Assembly (NCBI GenBank): GCA_016714045.1 | Contig: JADJNY010000008.1 | Location: forward strand, 1-64,000 | Direction: 5' to 3' | Source: Planctomycetota bacterium | GTDB taxonomy: Bacteria > Planctomycetota > UBA1135 > GCA-002686595 | DNA length: 64,000 nucleotides | Shown here: positions 34,801-42,585 of the stretch, in pieces | Numbering within the stretch: position 1 is the first letter of the stretch | Layout of the letters: each line of letters begins with the position of its first letter | Notes under the pieces: generated by a model | Databases searched by the model: none | What the model saw: the letters and a program-made list of their open reading frames with translations, nothing else | Told to the model about the DNA's origin: nothing | Position numbers and translations under genes: made by a program

Positions 34801-34990
34801 CATCGAGGTCCTCGACGACGTCGAGCAGATTGCTCGGCATCGGGACCGTGACGGTCTTCAGCGACGCCGGCGCAGACGCGGGCACTTCGGGCCCCTGAAG
34901 CGCAGCATAGATCGGCCGCGTGGAGAGCAGGCCGAGAGCGAGCAGGAACAGACGGCCCGGTTTGGACCGTCGAACGGTGTGAGACTTCAA
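31847..34990 (-). CDS. MauG/CcpA-type diheme peroxidase with C-terminal carbohydrate-binding-like module
   Basis: A 1047-residue secreted protein. A TTG start at 34990 fits: AAGGGGG lies 5 nt upstream and it gives a signal peptide (RLFLLALGLLSTRPIYA). The peroxidase part has two CXXCH hemes, CASCH (86-90) and CIECH (406-410), with LGKSLFWDMQVG before the first, RNTPTVINSIFLHRMFWDGRA, and FKTPSLRNIELTGPYMHNGGFATLEQVVDFY later, as in the CcpA/MauG family. The interheme stretch is much longer than in normal peroxidases (about 330 residues), and an insert near 455-590 holds YVGGRLMGRI-like sequence. After about 770 come a beta-domain and a CBM6/malectin-like module (896-1047: FSFEAENGALTSP...YYVWALVKG...HTLRIRWREDGARLDRVIVT). 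Substrate unknown. Confidence 0.88.
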   Translation of the reverse strand: MKSHTVRRSKPGRLFLLALGLLSTRPIYAALQGPEVPASAPASLKTVTVPMPSNLLDVVEDLDAAKRLGKSLFWDMQVGSDGKTACASCHFQSGADSRVKNQVNPGPQDLFGTFFSGGGGPNYTPLACDFPFHRLAVPDENDSEVLHDVDDRFSSAGVFRRTFDSVNLGNAEDSGTIQADPNGFSVGGVNVRRVEPRNTPTVINSIFLHRMFWDGRANHFFNGVNPFGDTDPNARVLINDGNDGDVALPVHLLFDHAAAASQSVGPPLSPFEMSYDGRQFAELGRKMLSLRPLALQRVASNDSVLGGLSALPGTGLTTPTYEDLIEAAFKERTWNGGGTYDGFTHMEKNFSLFFGLSILAYESTLVSDDSRYDQYQDGGGEGGTSSNALTPQEKEGLDIFLNRGSCIECHSGPEFAGATMTDIQTEGLLERMLMADGEAEGNVTFVTYPPPVGEPLHPDDRPMSFDPRGKLVEIRPPTGYGSPLAWGWAYFSTGNGACNPPIDETIVLTPGANAPANSSFTAEMRLRVDSDCSKTFRVDMGWQYPGGPSGDYTVYVGGRLMGRIHMGGVNGPAVYDNGFYNIGVRPTAEDLGNGGSGPFGPFAFAARARNGQNVDGGALQPPVGANERIAVNGAFKTPSLRNIELTGPYMHNGGFATLEQVVDFYTGGAHFEELNKPDLDPEVGGIGGMSPERKAALVAFLKALTDERVRFERAPFDHPELILPHGHAGDEQGTTAGPNCNGLVCEAVEESLVLPAVGADGRGPGDDVRPFEDQLDPCVNLLAYSNQQVTETGGAFAQVRVSLSHRPAQSVVVPITVSDATEGTVTSGATLTFTPTNWSTPQLVVVRGVQDGVVDGNVSFQVRAGSVTSTDPDFTGIDGNHITITTTDSGVRYETFSFEAENGALTSPMVQVVDSSASNARYVTVPNGTGNNTSTTGTSGSTAFTFNVTAPGNYYVWALVKGPSSTDNQFWARMDNGTSHNWSLPVTSVWTWDKVNNSGAQDPVLWNLTSGNHTLRIRWREDGARLDRVIVTSDPAYVPQTGNPIAP

Positions 34991-35195
34991 GTCAACCCCC
35001 TTGGATGCGAATCGTGGTGATCGGACTGTGGCAACAGCCCGTGGCAGGGGTAGAGCCTAACGATTCCGTCATCCTTGCCAAGGACGGCGGTACTGGGAAT
35101 TGCCTACGTTTCCGGGCGTTCCGAAGCGCGGCAGTAATTGAGGCTCACGTGCGATTCGACTCTTCTCGTCGCGCCACGACCACGTGAAACGCAGC

Positions 35196-35226
35196 GGACC
35201 CGAATGCGCCGCGCGCATCCGGGTCC
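35196..35226. terminator. hairpin terminator downstream of secreted protein gene
   Basis: 14-bp stem with one mismatch (35196-35209 with 35213-35226) and a CGC loop, 35 bases past the minus-strand stop at 35262. A short T-rich stretch follows on the minus strand. Confidence 0.65.
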
Positions 35227-35261
35227 GTTCGAGTTCGAGCGTTCGAAACGCCCGTTCCGAC

Positions 35262-36290
35262 TCAGTTGTTGTCGCCGTTGATCGACTGCGGGAGCAGGTC
35301 GCCGTTCGACTGCGTGCCCGCGGCGAAGGGGAGATCCGCCGCCTTGAACGGGCCGATCTTCTCGACGAGGACCGCGAGGAACGCCGGGTCCTGGACCTGC
35401 GTGTTCGTGGAGTAGGCGACGTTGCCGTCGATGCGGATCCAGCCCGTCTTGACGTAGTTCGCGCCCGGGATCTCGTTCACCGCGTGGTTCGTGGAGAGGA
35501 GGAACTCGTTCGAGAACACACCGGAGATCGAGAGCAGCGAGCTCTTGCTCCAGCAGCGGAACTGGTACTGCGCGGACAGCGGCTCCTCGTTGTCGTTGTA
35601 GACGAGGAAGTCGAGGATCGCGTCGAACTGCGTGCCGCCCGTGAGGTTCACGAGGATCAGGTCGCTCGTGTAGCCGGCCGCCGAGGTGCCCGAGCGCGTG
35701 CTCTGGCCGAGGAAGCGGGGGATGAGGATCTCATCGGCCGCCATCGCGTACTCGTTGCCGTTCAGATCGCGGATGCCGTCGGAATCGACGTCCGTCGCCG
35801 CGCCGGCGGCGAGCGCCGCGCCGGCCTTGAACACGACCGGGTTGACTGAATAGTCGAACGCGCCGAGGCCGTCGATCACGAGGTTGTTGCCGATCAGCTT
35901 GTCGAACTTGATCGCCTGGCCGGTCGAGCGCGACTTCGCGAACACGTACAGGTAGCCCTGCGTGTAGTTCGGGTTGTCGTTCGCCGTGAGGAGGCTCAGC
36001 GTGTCGTTCGGCGTCAGACGGCGCGTGCGGTTCGTCTCGAGGCAGTTGACCAGGACGTCCTGGCTGCCGACGCGCTGGACGCGGGCACGGTAGACGTACT
36101 CGACGTCGATCGTGTCCGTCGTCGCGTCGCCGTTCGCGGTGTTCGTCACCGTGATCAGGTTGGCGACGCCGGCGCGGTTGTCGAACTCGTGGAACAGCAT
36201 CAAGCTGCCGGCTTCGGAGAGCGTGTTCTGCGCGAAGGCAGCCTGGCCGAGGAACGCCGCGGCGGCGATGGGGAGCAAGTGGAGTTTCAT
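35262..36290 (-). CDS. secreted protein of unknown function, 342 residues
   Basis: Signal peptide MKLHLLPIAAAAFLGQAAFA, cleaved before QNTLSEAG. The mature chain is beta-rich: GSLMLFHEFDNRAGVANLITVTNTANG, VEYVYRARVQRVG, GYLYVFAKSRSTGQAIKFDKLIG, SDLILVNLTGGTQFDAILDFLVYNDNEEPLSAQYQFRCW and VKTGWIRIDGNVAYST. This reads like an extracellular 'choice-of-anchor' type beta-sandwich in which a text-like repeat (LITVTNT / LILVNLT) recurs. It includes a DVDSDGIRDLNGNEY segment reminiscent of a calcium-binding loop. No family is assigned. ATG 36290 is chosen over 36302 since it abuts the signal. It lies upstream of, and codirectional with, the peroxidase gene. Confidence 0.75.
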   Translation of the reverse strand: MKLHLLPIAAAAFLGQAAFAQNTLSEAGSLMLFHEFDNRAGVANLITVTNTANGDATTDTIDVEYVYRARVQRVGSQDVLVNCLETNRTRRLTPNDTLSLLTANDNPNYTQGYLYVFAKSRSTGQAIKFDKLIGNNLVIDGLGAFDYSVNPVVFKAGAALAAGAATDVDSDGIRDLNGNEYAMAADEILIPRFLGQSTRSGTSAAGYTSDLILVNLTGGTQFDAILDFLVYNDNEEPLSAQYQFRCWSKSSLLSISGVFSNEFLLSTNHAVNEIPGANYVKTGWIRIDGNVAYSTNTQVQDPAFLAVLVEKIGPFKAADLPFAAGTQSNGDLLPQSINGDNN

Positions 36291-36757
36291 GGTGCGAAGC
36301 AAGGTGTAGGGGAAGGAGCGGCGGCCCGTGGGCGCGCCGTGCGAACTCCCAATCCATAGAGCTCGCCGGGGCAGTTCGTGATCGCTCGACGAACCTAGAA
36401 GATTGCAAACTACCCGAGGCCGGCGAGGACCGCAAGCGTGGAGCCGCGGGCCGGACGGGGAGATGGCGCCTGAAACCTACCCCAGCGGCGCGTTCGCGGC
36501 GCCATGGGGAGACTTTTTCCGGTGGGCGCGCGGCGGCACGGGGACACGAGGCAGCGCTCGCGTTGATTCGGAGCTCGCGAAAGAGTCTCGAGTGGCGCGG
36601 AACCGTGGCCGTGGCGACGCTCGAATCGACCAGCTCACTTCGGTCGCGCGGTAGCTCGCGCCGCGACCGCTTCGCGCGATCGACACAGGTACGCACCTCG
36701 CGCGGCTTGCAAGCCGCTCAGCACGTCCCCATCCTCACGTCGCGATCCGAGGTCGAC
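36291..36757. other. 467-base intergenic region upstream of hsp20-lon
   Basis: Less GC-rich than its surroundings around 36380-36420 (AGAAGATTGCAAACTACC). I see no convincing gene; an 83-codon plus-strand frame at 36403-36654 has no coding character. It should contain promoters for both divergent genes and includes a perfect palindrome at 36702-36717. Confidence 0.5.
36702..36717. promoter_or_regulatory. perfect 16-base palindrome upstream of hsp20-lon
   Basis: GCGGCTTGCAAGCCGC, 40 nt before the hsp20 ATG. It could be a repressor operator for the heat-shock operon or a leader hairpin. It matches neither CIRCE nor the known HspR (HAIR) box exactly. Confidence 0.4.
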
Positions 36758-37159
36758 ATGAGCGCGCGGGATCCGAACGACTGGATGTGGGAGCGAGCCG
36801 CGGAGTTGCTCGAGCGGACCGCGTGGGTCCAACGGCGGTTCTTCCAGGTCGCGGGCGAGCGCGGCTCCGCCTGGGAGCCGCCCGCCGACGTCTTCGAGAG
36901 CGAGCAAGAGTTGCTCGTCCTCATCGCGCTGCCCGGCGTCGCGGCGGAGGACGTGGACGTGCGCTGCGAGCCCGGGATGCTCCTCGTCAGCGCGCGCCGC
37001 GGGTTGCCCGTCGCATGCGAGGGCGCCGAGGTGCGACGGCTCGAGATCCCCCAGGGACGTTTCCATCGCCGGCTCCCGCTCGCCGGCACGGGCTTCGAGC
37101 TCGGCGGCCACGCGCTCGACAACGGCCTGCTCCTCGTGCGGCTCAGGAAGATCGGATGA
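36758..37159 (+). CDS. small heat-shock protein (Hsp20/alpha-crystallin)
   Basis: A 133-residue ATP-independent holdase. The alpha-crystallin domain begins WEPPADVFESEQELLVLIALPGVAAEDVDVRCEPGMLLVSARR, the A.DV.E....L.I...LPG....D..V pattern of Hsp20. It ends with EIPQGRFHRRLPLAG and NGLLLVRLRK (the G.L.V.L.K strand). The IxI/V tail for oligomer contacts is missing, so the protein ends soon after the last strand. GAGG precedes the ATG. The stop overlaps the lon start as ATGA, coupling the chaperone with the protease. Confidence 0.88.
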   Translation: MSARDPNDWMWERAAELLERTAWVQRRFFQVAGERGSAWEPPADVFESEQELLVLIALPGVAAEDVDVRCEPGMLLVSARRGLPVACEGAEVRRLEIPQGRFHRRLPLAGTGFELGGHALDNGLLLVRLRKIG

Positions 37160-39677
37160 TCGAACTCCCCGAAACCCCGGGCGCGAAGGCCTCGACGAGC
37201 GTGCCTGCGACGCGGGTGATCCTCGTGCCCGTGCGCAACATGGTGCTTTTTCCCGGCGTCGTGCTGCCCGTCGTGATCGGACGCGAGCGCTCCGTGCGCG
37301 CCGTCCAGGAGGCCGTGCGGCGCCAGGCTCCGGTCGGGGTCGTGCTGCAGCGCGACGAATCGATCGAGAACCCGACGCGGAAGGACCTGCACGACGTCGG
37401 CACGCTGGCCGAAGTCATGCGCTACCTGACGGCACCCGACGGCAAGCACCATGCGATCTGCCAGGGCACGCAGCGCTTCCGACTGCGCGAGGTCGTCGAG
37501 GAGAACGACCTCCTGCTCGGCGAGTTCGAGCGCATCGAAGAGACGGAGGTCGCGCGCTCGCCCGAGCTCGACGCGCGCTTCCTCGCGCTGAAGCAGCAAG
37601 CGCAAGAGGTGCTCCAGCTCGCGCCCGGCGCGCCCGAGGAGCTCGCGAACGCGATCGCGGGCATCACGTCGCCGTCGATGCTGGCGGACATGGTGTCGAC
37701 GTTCCTCGACATCCCGCTCGCGGAGAAGCAGGACCTGCTCGAGACCGTGGGCCTGCTCCAGCGCCTCGACAAGGTCGCGGAGAAGCTCGGCAAGCTCGCG
37801 CAGGTGCTCAAGCTTTCGCACAAGATCCGCCAGGAGACCGCGGGCGAGCTGAACAAGGCGCAGCGCGAGTACTTCCTGCGCGAGCAGCTGAAGCAGATCC
37901 AGAAGGAGCTCTCCGGCGGCTCTGGCGAGAACGGCGACATGGCGGGACTGCGGGCCGCGCTCGAGAAGGCCGCGCTCCCCGACGAGGCGAAGAAGCAAGC
38001 CTTCAAGGAGTTCGCGCGCCTCGAGCGCATGAACGAGTCCGCGGCGGAGTACTCGATGCTCCGCACGTACCTCGAGGTCGTCTCCGAGCTGCCGTGGTCG
38101 GTCACGACGCAGGACAACCTCGACCTCGACCGCGCGCGGCAGGTCCTCGAGGAGGACCACCACGGCCTCGAGAAGGTGAAGCGCGCGATCCTCGAGTACC
38201 TCGCGGTGCTCCAGCTGAAGCCCGACGGCAAGCGCGCGAACCTGTGCTTCGTCGGGCCGCCCGGCGTCGGCAAGACGTCGCTCGGCCAGTCCGTCGCGCG
38301 GGCGATGGGCCGCAAGTTCGTGCGCGTTTCGCTCGGCGGCGTGCACGACGAAGCCGAGATCCGCGGCCACCGGCGCACGTACATCGGTGCGTTGCCGGGC
38401 AACGTGCTCCAAGGGCTGCGCAAGGCCGGCACGAAGAACCCCGTGTTCCTGCTCGACGAGATGGACAAGCTCGGCGCGGGGATCCAGGGCGATCCGGCCG
38501 CGGCGTTGCTCGAGGTGCTCGATCCGGAGCAGAACCGCGCGTTCGCGACAACTACCTCGGCGTGCCGTTCGACTTGTCGCAGGTGCTCTTCATCGGCACG
38601 GCGAACGTCCTCGACGGGATCCCGGCGCCGCTGCGCGACCGCTTCGAGGTGATCCAGATCCCCGGCTACACCGCGTCGGAGAAGCTCGCGATCGCGCGGC
38701 GCTACCTCGTCAAGCGGCAGCTCGAGCAGAACGGGCTCACGAAGCAGCAGTTCGCGCTCGACACGGCGGCGTTGAAGGTCCTCGTGCGCGAGTACACGCG
38801 CGAAGCGGGCGTGCGCAACCTCGAGCGCCAGATCGGTCAGCTCGTGCGCCACGCCGCGGTGCGCATCGTCGAGAAGAAGGCGAAGCGCGTCCACCTGCGC
38901 TCCGAGGACCTGCAGCCGATCCTCGGCGTCGCGCGCTTCCAGAGCGAGCTCGCCGAGCGGACCGCCGTGCCCGGCGTCGCGATCGGTCTCGCGTGGACGC
39001 CCGTCGGCGGCGAGATCCTGTTCGTCGAGGCGACGGGGATGAACGGCAAGGGCAAGCTCACGCTGACCGGCCACCTCGGCGAGGTCATGCGCGAGAGCGC
39101 GCAGGCAGCGCTGACGCTCGCGCGGTCGCGCGCGAAGGAGCTCGGCCTCGAGGCGCGCTGGTTCGAGACGCACGACGTGCACGTGCACCTGCCCGCGGGC
39201 GCCATCCCCAAGGACGGGCCGAGCGCGGGCGTCACGCTCTACACCGCGCTCGTTTCACTGATCACGGGCCGGCGCGTGAAGAGCGGCGTCGCCATGACGG
39301 GCGAGGTCAGTTTGCGCGGCCTCGTGCTGCCCGTCGGTGGCATCAAGGAGAAGGTGCTCGGTGCGCTCGCGGCGGGGATCCGCACCGTGCTGCTGCCCGA
39401 GCGCAATCGCCCCGACCTCGAGGACGTGCCCAAGGAAGCGCGCGCCAAGATGCGCTTCGTGTTCCTCAAGGACGTCGACGCGCTCGTGCGCCACGCGCTC
39501 GAGCCCAAGGGCAAGGCGGTTCCGACGTCGAAGTCCGCGCCCTCGCGTCACGGCGCGCGCGGGGACGACGCGCGCGCGACCGCGAAGCCGCGTCGCCGCG
39601 AGCGCGCCGCCGGACGGGCCACGGGCGTCAAGCGACGGATCGCAGCCACAGCCAGGCCGCCGCGATCCCCAGCGTGA
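37156..39677 (+). pseudogene. lon: ATP-dependent Lon protease, frameshifted near 38544
   Basis: An 840-residue Lon protease if the frame is repaired. Frame one holds the N-terminal LON domain (RVILVPVRNMVLFPGVVLPVVIGR), the coiled helical region, Walker A GPPGVGKTS (367-375) and Walker B VFLLDEMDK (Asp434). At DPEQNRAF it turns to nonsense and stops at 38652. The missing part (DNYLGVPFDLSQVLFIGTAN, sensor 1, and the protease domain with catalytic Ser in KDGPSAG and Lys in GGIKEKVLG) continues one base earlier in the next frame and ends at 39677. Restoring one base near 38544 gives a normal enzyme with an extra 50-residue basic tail. Translation is coupled to hsp20. Confidence 0.9.
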
Positions 39678-40845
39678 GGAGCGCGATGGGCACGCCGACC
39701 CGCGCGTGCTCGCGCCAGCCGATCGTCACGCCGCGCCGCGCCGCCTGATCGACGACGATCAGGTTCGCGATGCTGCCGACGAGCACGAGGTTGCCCGCCA
39801 GCGTCGACGCGAGCGCGAGCGCGGCGCCCGCCGACGGGTGCGTAGCCTGCGGCAGGAGCAGCATGACGGCGGGGACGTTGGACACCACGTTCGAGAGCGG
39901 CACGCACCACAGGAAGAGCTGCCCCGGCTCGCGCAGGTCGACGCCGTGCTCCGACAGCATCGCGACGAACGCCGCGAGCCGCCCCGTGTCCGCCAGCGCG
40001 CGGTTGACCACGAACAGCCCCATGAAGAGCACGAGCAGCTGTCCGTCGACGCGCGCGAGGATCGCGCGTGACTCCGTGCGGCGGTTGACGAGCAACACGC
40101 CGGCGACGGCGAGCGCCACGACCTCGCGCGGCCACGGCGCGGCCAGGAACGCCGCGACCAGGACCGCCGTCGCGACGAGCGCCTTCCAGGTCGTCCACGC
40201 GTCGTAGGGGACGCGCTCGACGGCCGGGACAGCGCCCGCGCGCGTCCAGCGGCCGCGGACGGAGAGCACGATCACGAGTTGCACGACGCCGAGCCCGAGC
40301 GCGCTCGGCACGAGCGCGTCGACGAGATACCCGCCGAACGAAAGCCCGAGCGTCTGCCCGACGAGCATGTTCTGCGGATTCCCGATCAGCGTCGCAGCCG
40401 AGCCGACGTTCGAGCCCGCCGCGAGGCCCAACAGGAACGGCACGGGATCGAGCTTCCTCCGCGCGCAGCCGTCGACGAGCAGCGGCGCCATCGCGAGGCA
40501 GACGACGTCGTTCACGAGCACGGCCGACAGGACGCCGGCGGCGACGATCACCGCGAAGAGCAACGTCGCGGGCCGGACGTCGAGGTGCGCGATGCGGTCG
40601 GTGATGCGGGCGTAGAACCCGCTCGTCGAGAGCTGCGCGGACAGGATCATCATTCCGAACAGGAGCGCGATCGTCGGCACGTCGATCGCGGTCCACGCCG
40701 CGGCGGGCGAAAGTGCGCCGCCGGCCACGAGCGCGAGCGCGCCGAGCAACGCGATCCCCGTGCGGTCCAGGGCGAGGCCGGGGATCCCGCCGAGGATCAT
40801 GCCGAGGTAGACCAGGGCGAACACCGCGAGGACGAAGCTCTCCAC
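39628..40845 (-). CDS. ArsB/NhaD-like (ion-transporter superfamily) permease
   Basis: A 405-residue membrane protein with about 10-12 helices. The family pattern is clear: ALDRTGIALLGALALVAGGALS, VPTIALLFGMMILSAQLSTSGFY, VLVNDVVCLAMAPLLVDGCARR (the ND pair of the first hairpin), LGLAAGSNVGSAATLIGNPQNMLV, then FLWCVPLSNVVSNVPAVMLLLP and STLAGNLVLVGSIANLIVVDQAARRG in the second half. These inverted-repeat N-x-P and SN motifs occur in ArsB, NhaD, YbiR and CitMHS transporters. Substrate could be a divalent anion, arsenite or Na+. GTG start with AGGAAG 9 nt upstream. Its last 50 bases overlap the lon tail, tail to tail. Confidence 0.85.
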   Translation of the reverse strand: MESFVLAVFALVYLGMILGGIPGLALDRTGIALLGALALVAGGALSPAAAWTAIDVPTIALLFGMMILSAQLSTSGFYARITDRIAHLDVRPATLLFAVIVAAGVLSAVLVNDVVCLAMAPLLVDGCARRKLDPVPFLLGLAAGSNVGSAATLIGNPQNMLVGQTLGLSFGGYLVDALVPSALGLGVVQLVIVLSVRGRWTRAGAVPAVERVPYDAWTTWKALVATAVLVAAFLAAPWPREVVALAVAGVLLVNRRTESRAILARVDGQLLVLFMGLFVVNRALADTGRLAAFVAMLSEHGVDLREPGQLFLWCVPLSNVVSNVPAVMLLLPQATHPSAGAALALASTLAGNLVLVGSIANLIVVDQAARRGVTIGWREHARVGVPIALLTLGIAAAWLWLRSVA

Positions 40846-40931
40846 GGCCGCTTCCTACCGGAGCGCGCCCCGCGGATCCAGCTCAGCCTCCGTGTCGCGG
40901 CCCCCTCGGGCGCGCCGAGGGCCAGCCCGTG

Positions 40932-41585
40932 TCAGGCGATGATCTCGTCGCCGAGCGACGAGACGATGAACAGGAGGCACCCACCGCGCGTCGACTGCGT
41001 CGCGTGGACGCTCGCCGGGAGCGAGTGCTCGTAGTCGCCCGCGTGCATCACCTTGTGCCCCGTGTCCAGGTCGCCCTCGAGGACGTAGCAGTCCTCCGGC
41101 CCGGAGTGGCGGTGGGGCGGGAACGTCGCGCCGGCGTCCATGCGCACGAGCATCGTGACGCGCTGGTTCGCCTGATCGACGAACAGGCGCCGCGCGCGAA
41201 CGCCCGGGAACGCGGTGGGTTCGAAGGCGCGTTCGTCGCGGTCGACGTAGGTGAAGCCGCTCGACACGCCGCCGTCGTCGGTCCAGCGCTTCCACACCTG
41301 ACCGCGGACGGCGTCGTCCTCGGCGCGGCGGGGGCTCGGCGCCGCCTGCGAGGTGCGCACGCGATCGAGGATGCGCTCGAACGTGCCGGCGGGCGGGGGC
41401 ACGGCGGGCGCGAGCAACACCAGGCGTTCCGCGGTCGACTGGAGCGCGGCGACCTCGTCGCGGCACACGCGGCAGTCGCCGAGGTGCAGGCGGTGGCGGC
41501 GGGCTTCGTCTTCGTCCATCGAACCGAGGACGAAGCGGACGGCTTCGTCGCGCAAATCGTCGTCCAGGAAGGCGTGCAGGGTCAT
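40932..41585 (-). CDS. ChrR-like anti-sigma factor with zinc and cupin domains
   Basis: A 217-residue protein coupled by ATGA to the sigma factor upstream. The N-terminus has a zinc anti-sigma motif HLGDCRVC (H34-x3-C38-x2-C41), the ZAS signature that clamps a cognate ECF sigma factor. The C-terminus is a ChrR-type cupin: MDAGATFPPHRHSGPEDCYVLEGDLDTG, with candidate metal ligands H157, H159, E163 and later H193 (ASVHATQS). In Rhodobacter the same architecture (ChrR) releases sigma E on singlet oxygen or organic peroxide. So this pair probably answers oxidative stress; the actual signal is inference. Confidence 0.88.
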   Translation of the reverse strand: MTLHAFLDDDLRDEAVRFVLGSMDEDEARRHRLHLGDCRVCRDEVAALQSTAERLVLLAPAVPPPAGTFERILDRVRTSQAAPSPRRAEDDAVRGQVWKRWTDDGGVSSGFTYVDRDERAFEPTAFPGVRARRLFVDQANQRVTMLVRMDAGATFPPHRHSGPEDCYVLEGDLDTGHKVMHAGDYEHSLPASVHATQSTRGGCLLFIVSSLGDEIIA

Positions 41586-42196
41586 CGGAGGTCCCCCTCG
41601 ACGCTCGCGAGCGTCGTGCGCAGGGTGGAGAGGCCAGTGCGGATGCGGGTCTTGACGGTGCCGAGCGGCGCGCGGAGCGCGCTCGCGACCTCGGTGTGGG
41701 AGAAGCCGGAGAAGAACGCGAGCTCGACCGCGGCGCGCTGCTCGCGCGGAAGCCGCTCGAGCGCGGCGCGGAGGACGCGAGCGTGTTCGTCGCCGACGGC
41801 TGCGGTGATCGGTCCTTCGGTCGGATCGGGGAGCGCCTCGATCGCCTCCGGGTCGACGCCCGTCTCCCGGCGCGAGCGCCGCTTCTGGATGCGGGAGAGG
41901 TCGATCGCTCGCGTGCGGGCGACGGTCAGCACCCAGGACGCCACGCTGCCTTTCGCCGGGTCGTGGCGGGCGGCCTGCTTCCAAACCTGCGTGAACACGT
42001 CGACGACGGCCTCCTCGGCGGCCGCCCGGTCGCGGAGGATCCGAAGGGCGAGGCCGTTCACGCGCGGGGAGAGCGCGTCGTAGAGCTCCCGGAACGCGGC
42101 CTCGTCGCCCTCGGCGACGCGCAGCACGAGCGCGGCGAGCGGGTCGTCCGCGGCCGGCGCGGGACCTGGGTGGGGGGAGGTGCGTCGCGGCTCCAT
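41582..42196 (-). CDS. ECF RNA polymerase sigma factor (SigK/RpoE type)
   Basis: A 204-residue ECF sigma factor. Region 2 is RELYDALSPRVNGLALRILRDRAAAEEAVVDVFTQVWKQAARHDPAKGSVASWVLTVARTRAIDLSRIQKRR. Region 4 is LERLPREQRAAVELAFFSGFSHTEVASALRAPLGTVKTRIRTGLSTLR. The W-KQA..-D..KGSV.SWV...AR.RAID pattern is that of SigK/ECF19-like factors normally held by ZAS anti-sigmas. The next gene overlaps by ATGA and encodes a ChrR-like anti-sigma. It diverges from the DUF4331 gene over 389 bases and may control that promoter (inference). Confidence 0.92.
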   Translation of the reverse strand: MEPRRTSPHPGPAPAADDPLAALVLRVAEGDEAAFRELYDALSPRVNGLALRILRDRAAAEEAVVDVFTQVWKQAARHDPAKGSVASWVLTVARTRAIDLSRIQKRRSRRETGVDPEAIEALPDPTEGPITAAVGDEHARVLRAALERLPREQRAAVELAFFSGFSHTEVASALRAPLGTVKTRIRTGLSTLRTTLASVEGDLR

Positions 42197-42585
42197 GTCG
42201 GCCCTACGCCGGCGCGCGGTGCGCCGGATGGGAGATTGTCGCGGATGTTCGCGCGGCCGCGGTTCGGGCGCAAGCGGCCGACGCGCTCGAGCGGGGAAGC
42301 GCGGTCGCACGGTGCCCGCCGACGGTCGAACGCCGCGCATCGATCGCATGGACCTCTGGAGCGAGCGATCGCCGACCTCGGCGAGGTGTGCCGGGCTCCC
42401 GCGCACAGCAGGAGCCGCGCGCGTCGTGCTTCCATTCCTACAAGGGCGTCGTGCGCTCGTGAAAGACGCAGCGAAGGCGCGCTGGAAAGTCGAACTCGAC
42501 GCATCCGAGCGCCGCAGCGCGCGCGTAGCTCGGCCCGGCTCGGTTCTCCCGGGCCGATTCGAACTCCGATCCTCCCAGGACAACC
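42197..42585. other. divergent control region between sigma/ChrR and DUF4331 genes
   Basis: A 389-base gap with no credible gene. It should carry the autoregulated sigma promoter and the DUF4331 promoter. I could not pair a GGAAC-type -35 with a CGT-type -10 at proper spacing by eye. TAGGGC lies 4 nt before the sigma ATG on the minus strand. Confidence 0.45.

Noticed and set aside
35005..35187. 60-codon frame between peroxidase and secreted-protein genes
   Set aside because: Starts inside the peroxidase ribosome-site region, has no family features, and is probably noncoding.
36403..36654. 83-codon plus-strand frame upstream of hsp20
   Set aside because: No ribosome site, no recognisable motif, and low-complexity Arg/Gly content; it lies in a region that must hold promoters.
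38530..38560. Programmed ribosomal frameshift in lon
   Set aside because: No slippery heptamer (X XXY YYZ) or downstream structure is evident at the break; lon is not known to use frameshifting. Decay or consensus error is simpler.
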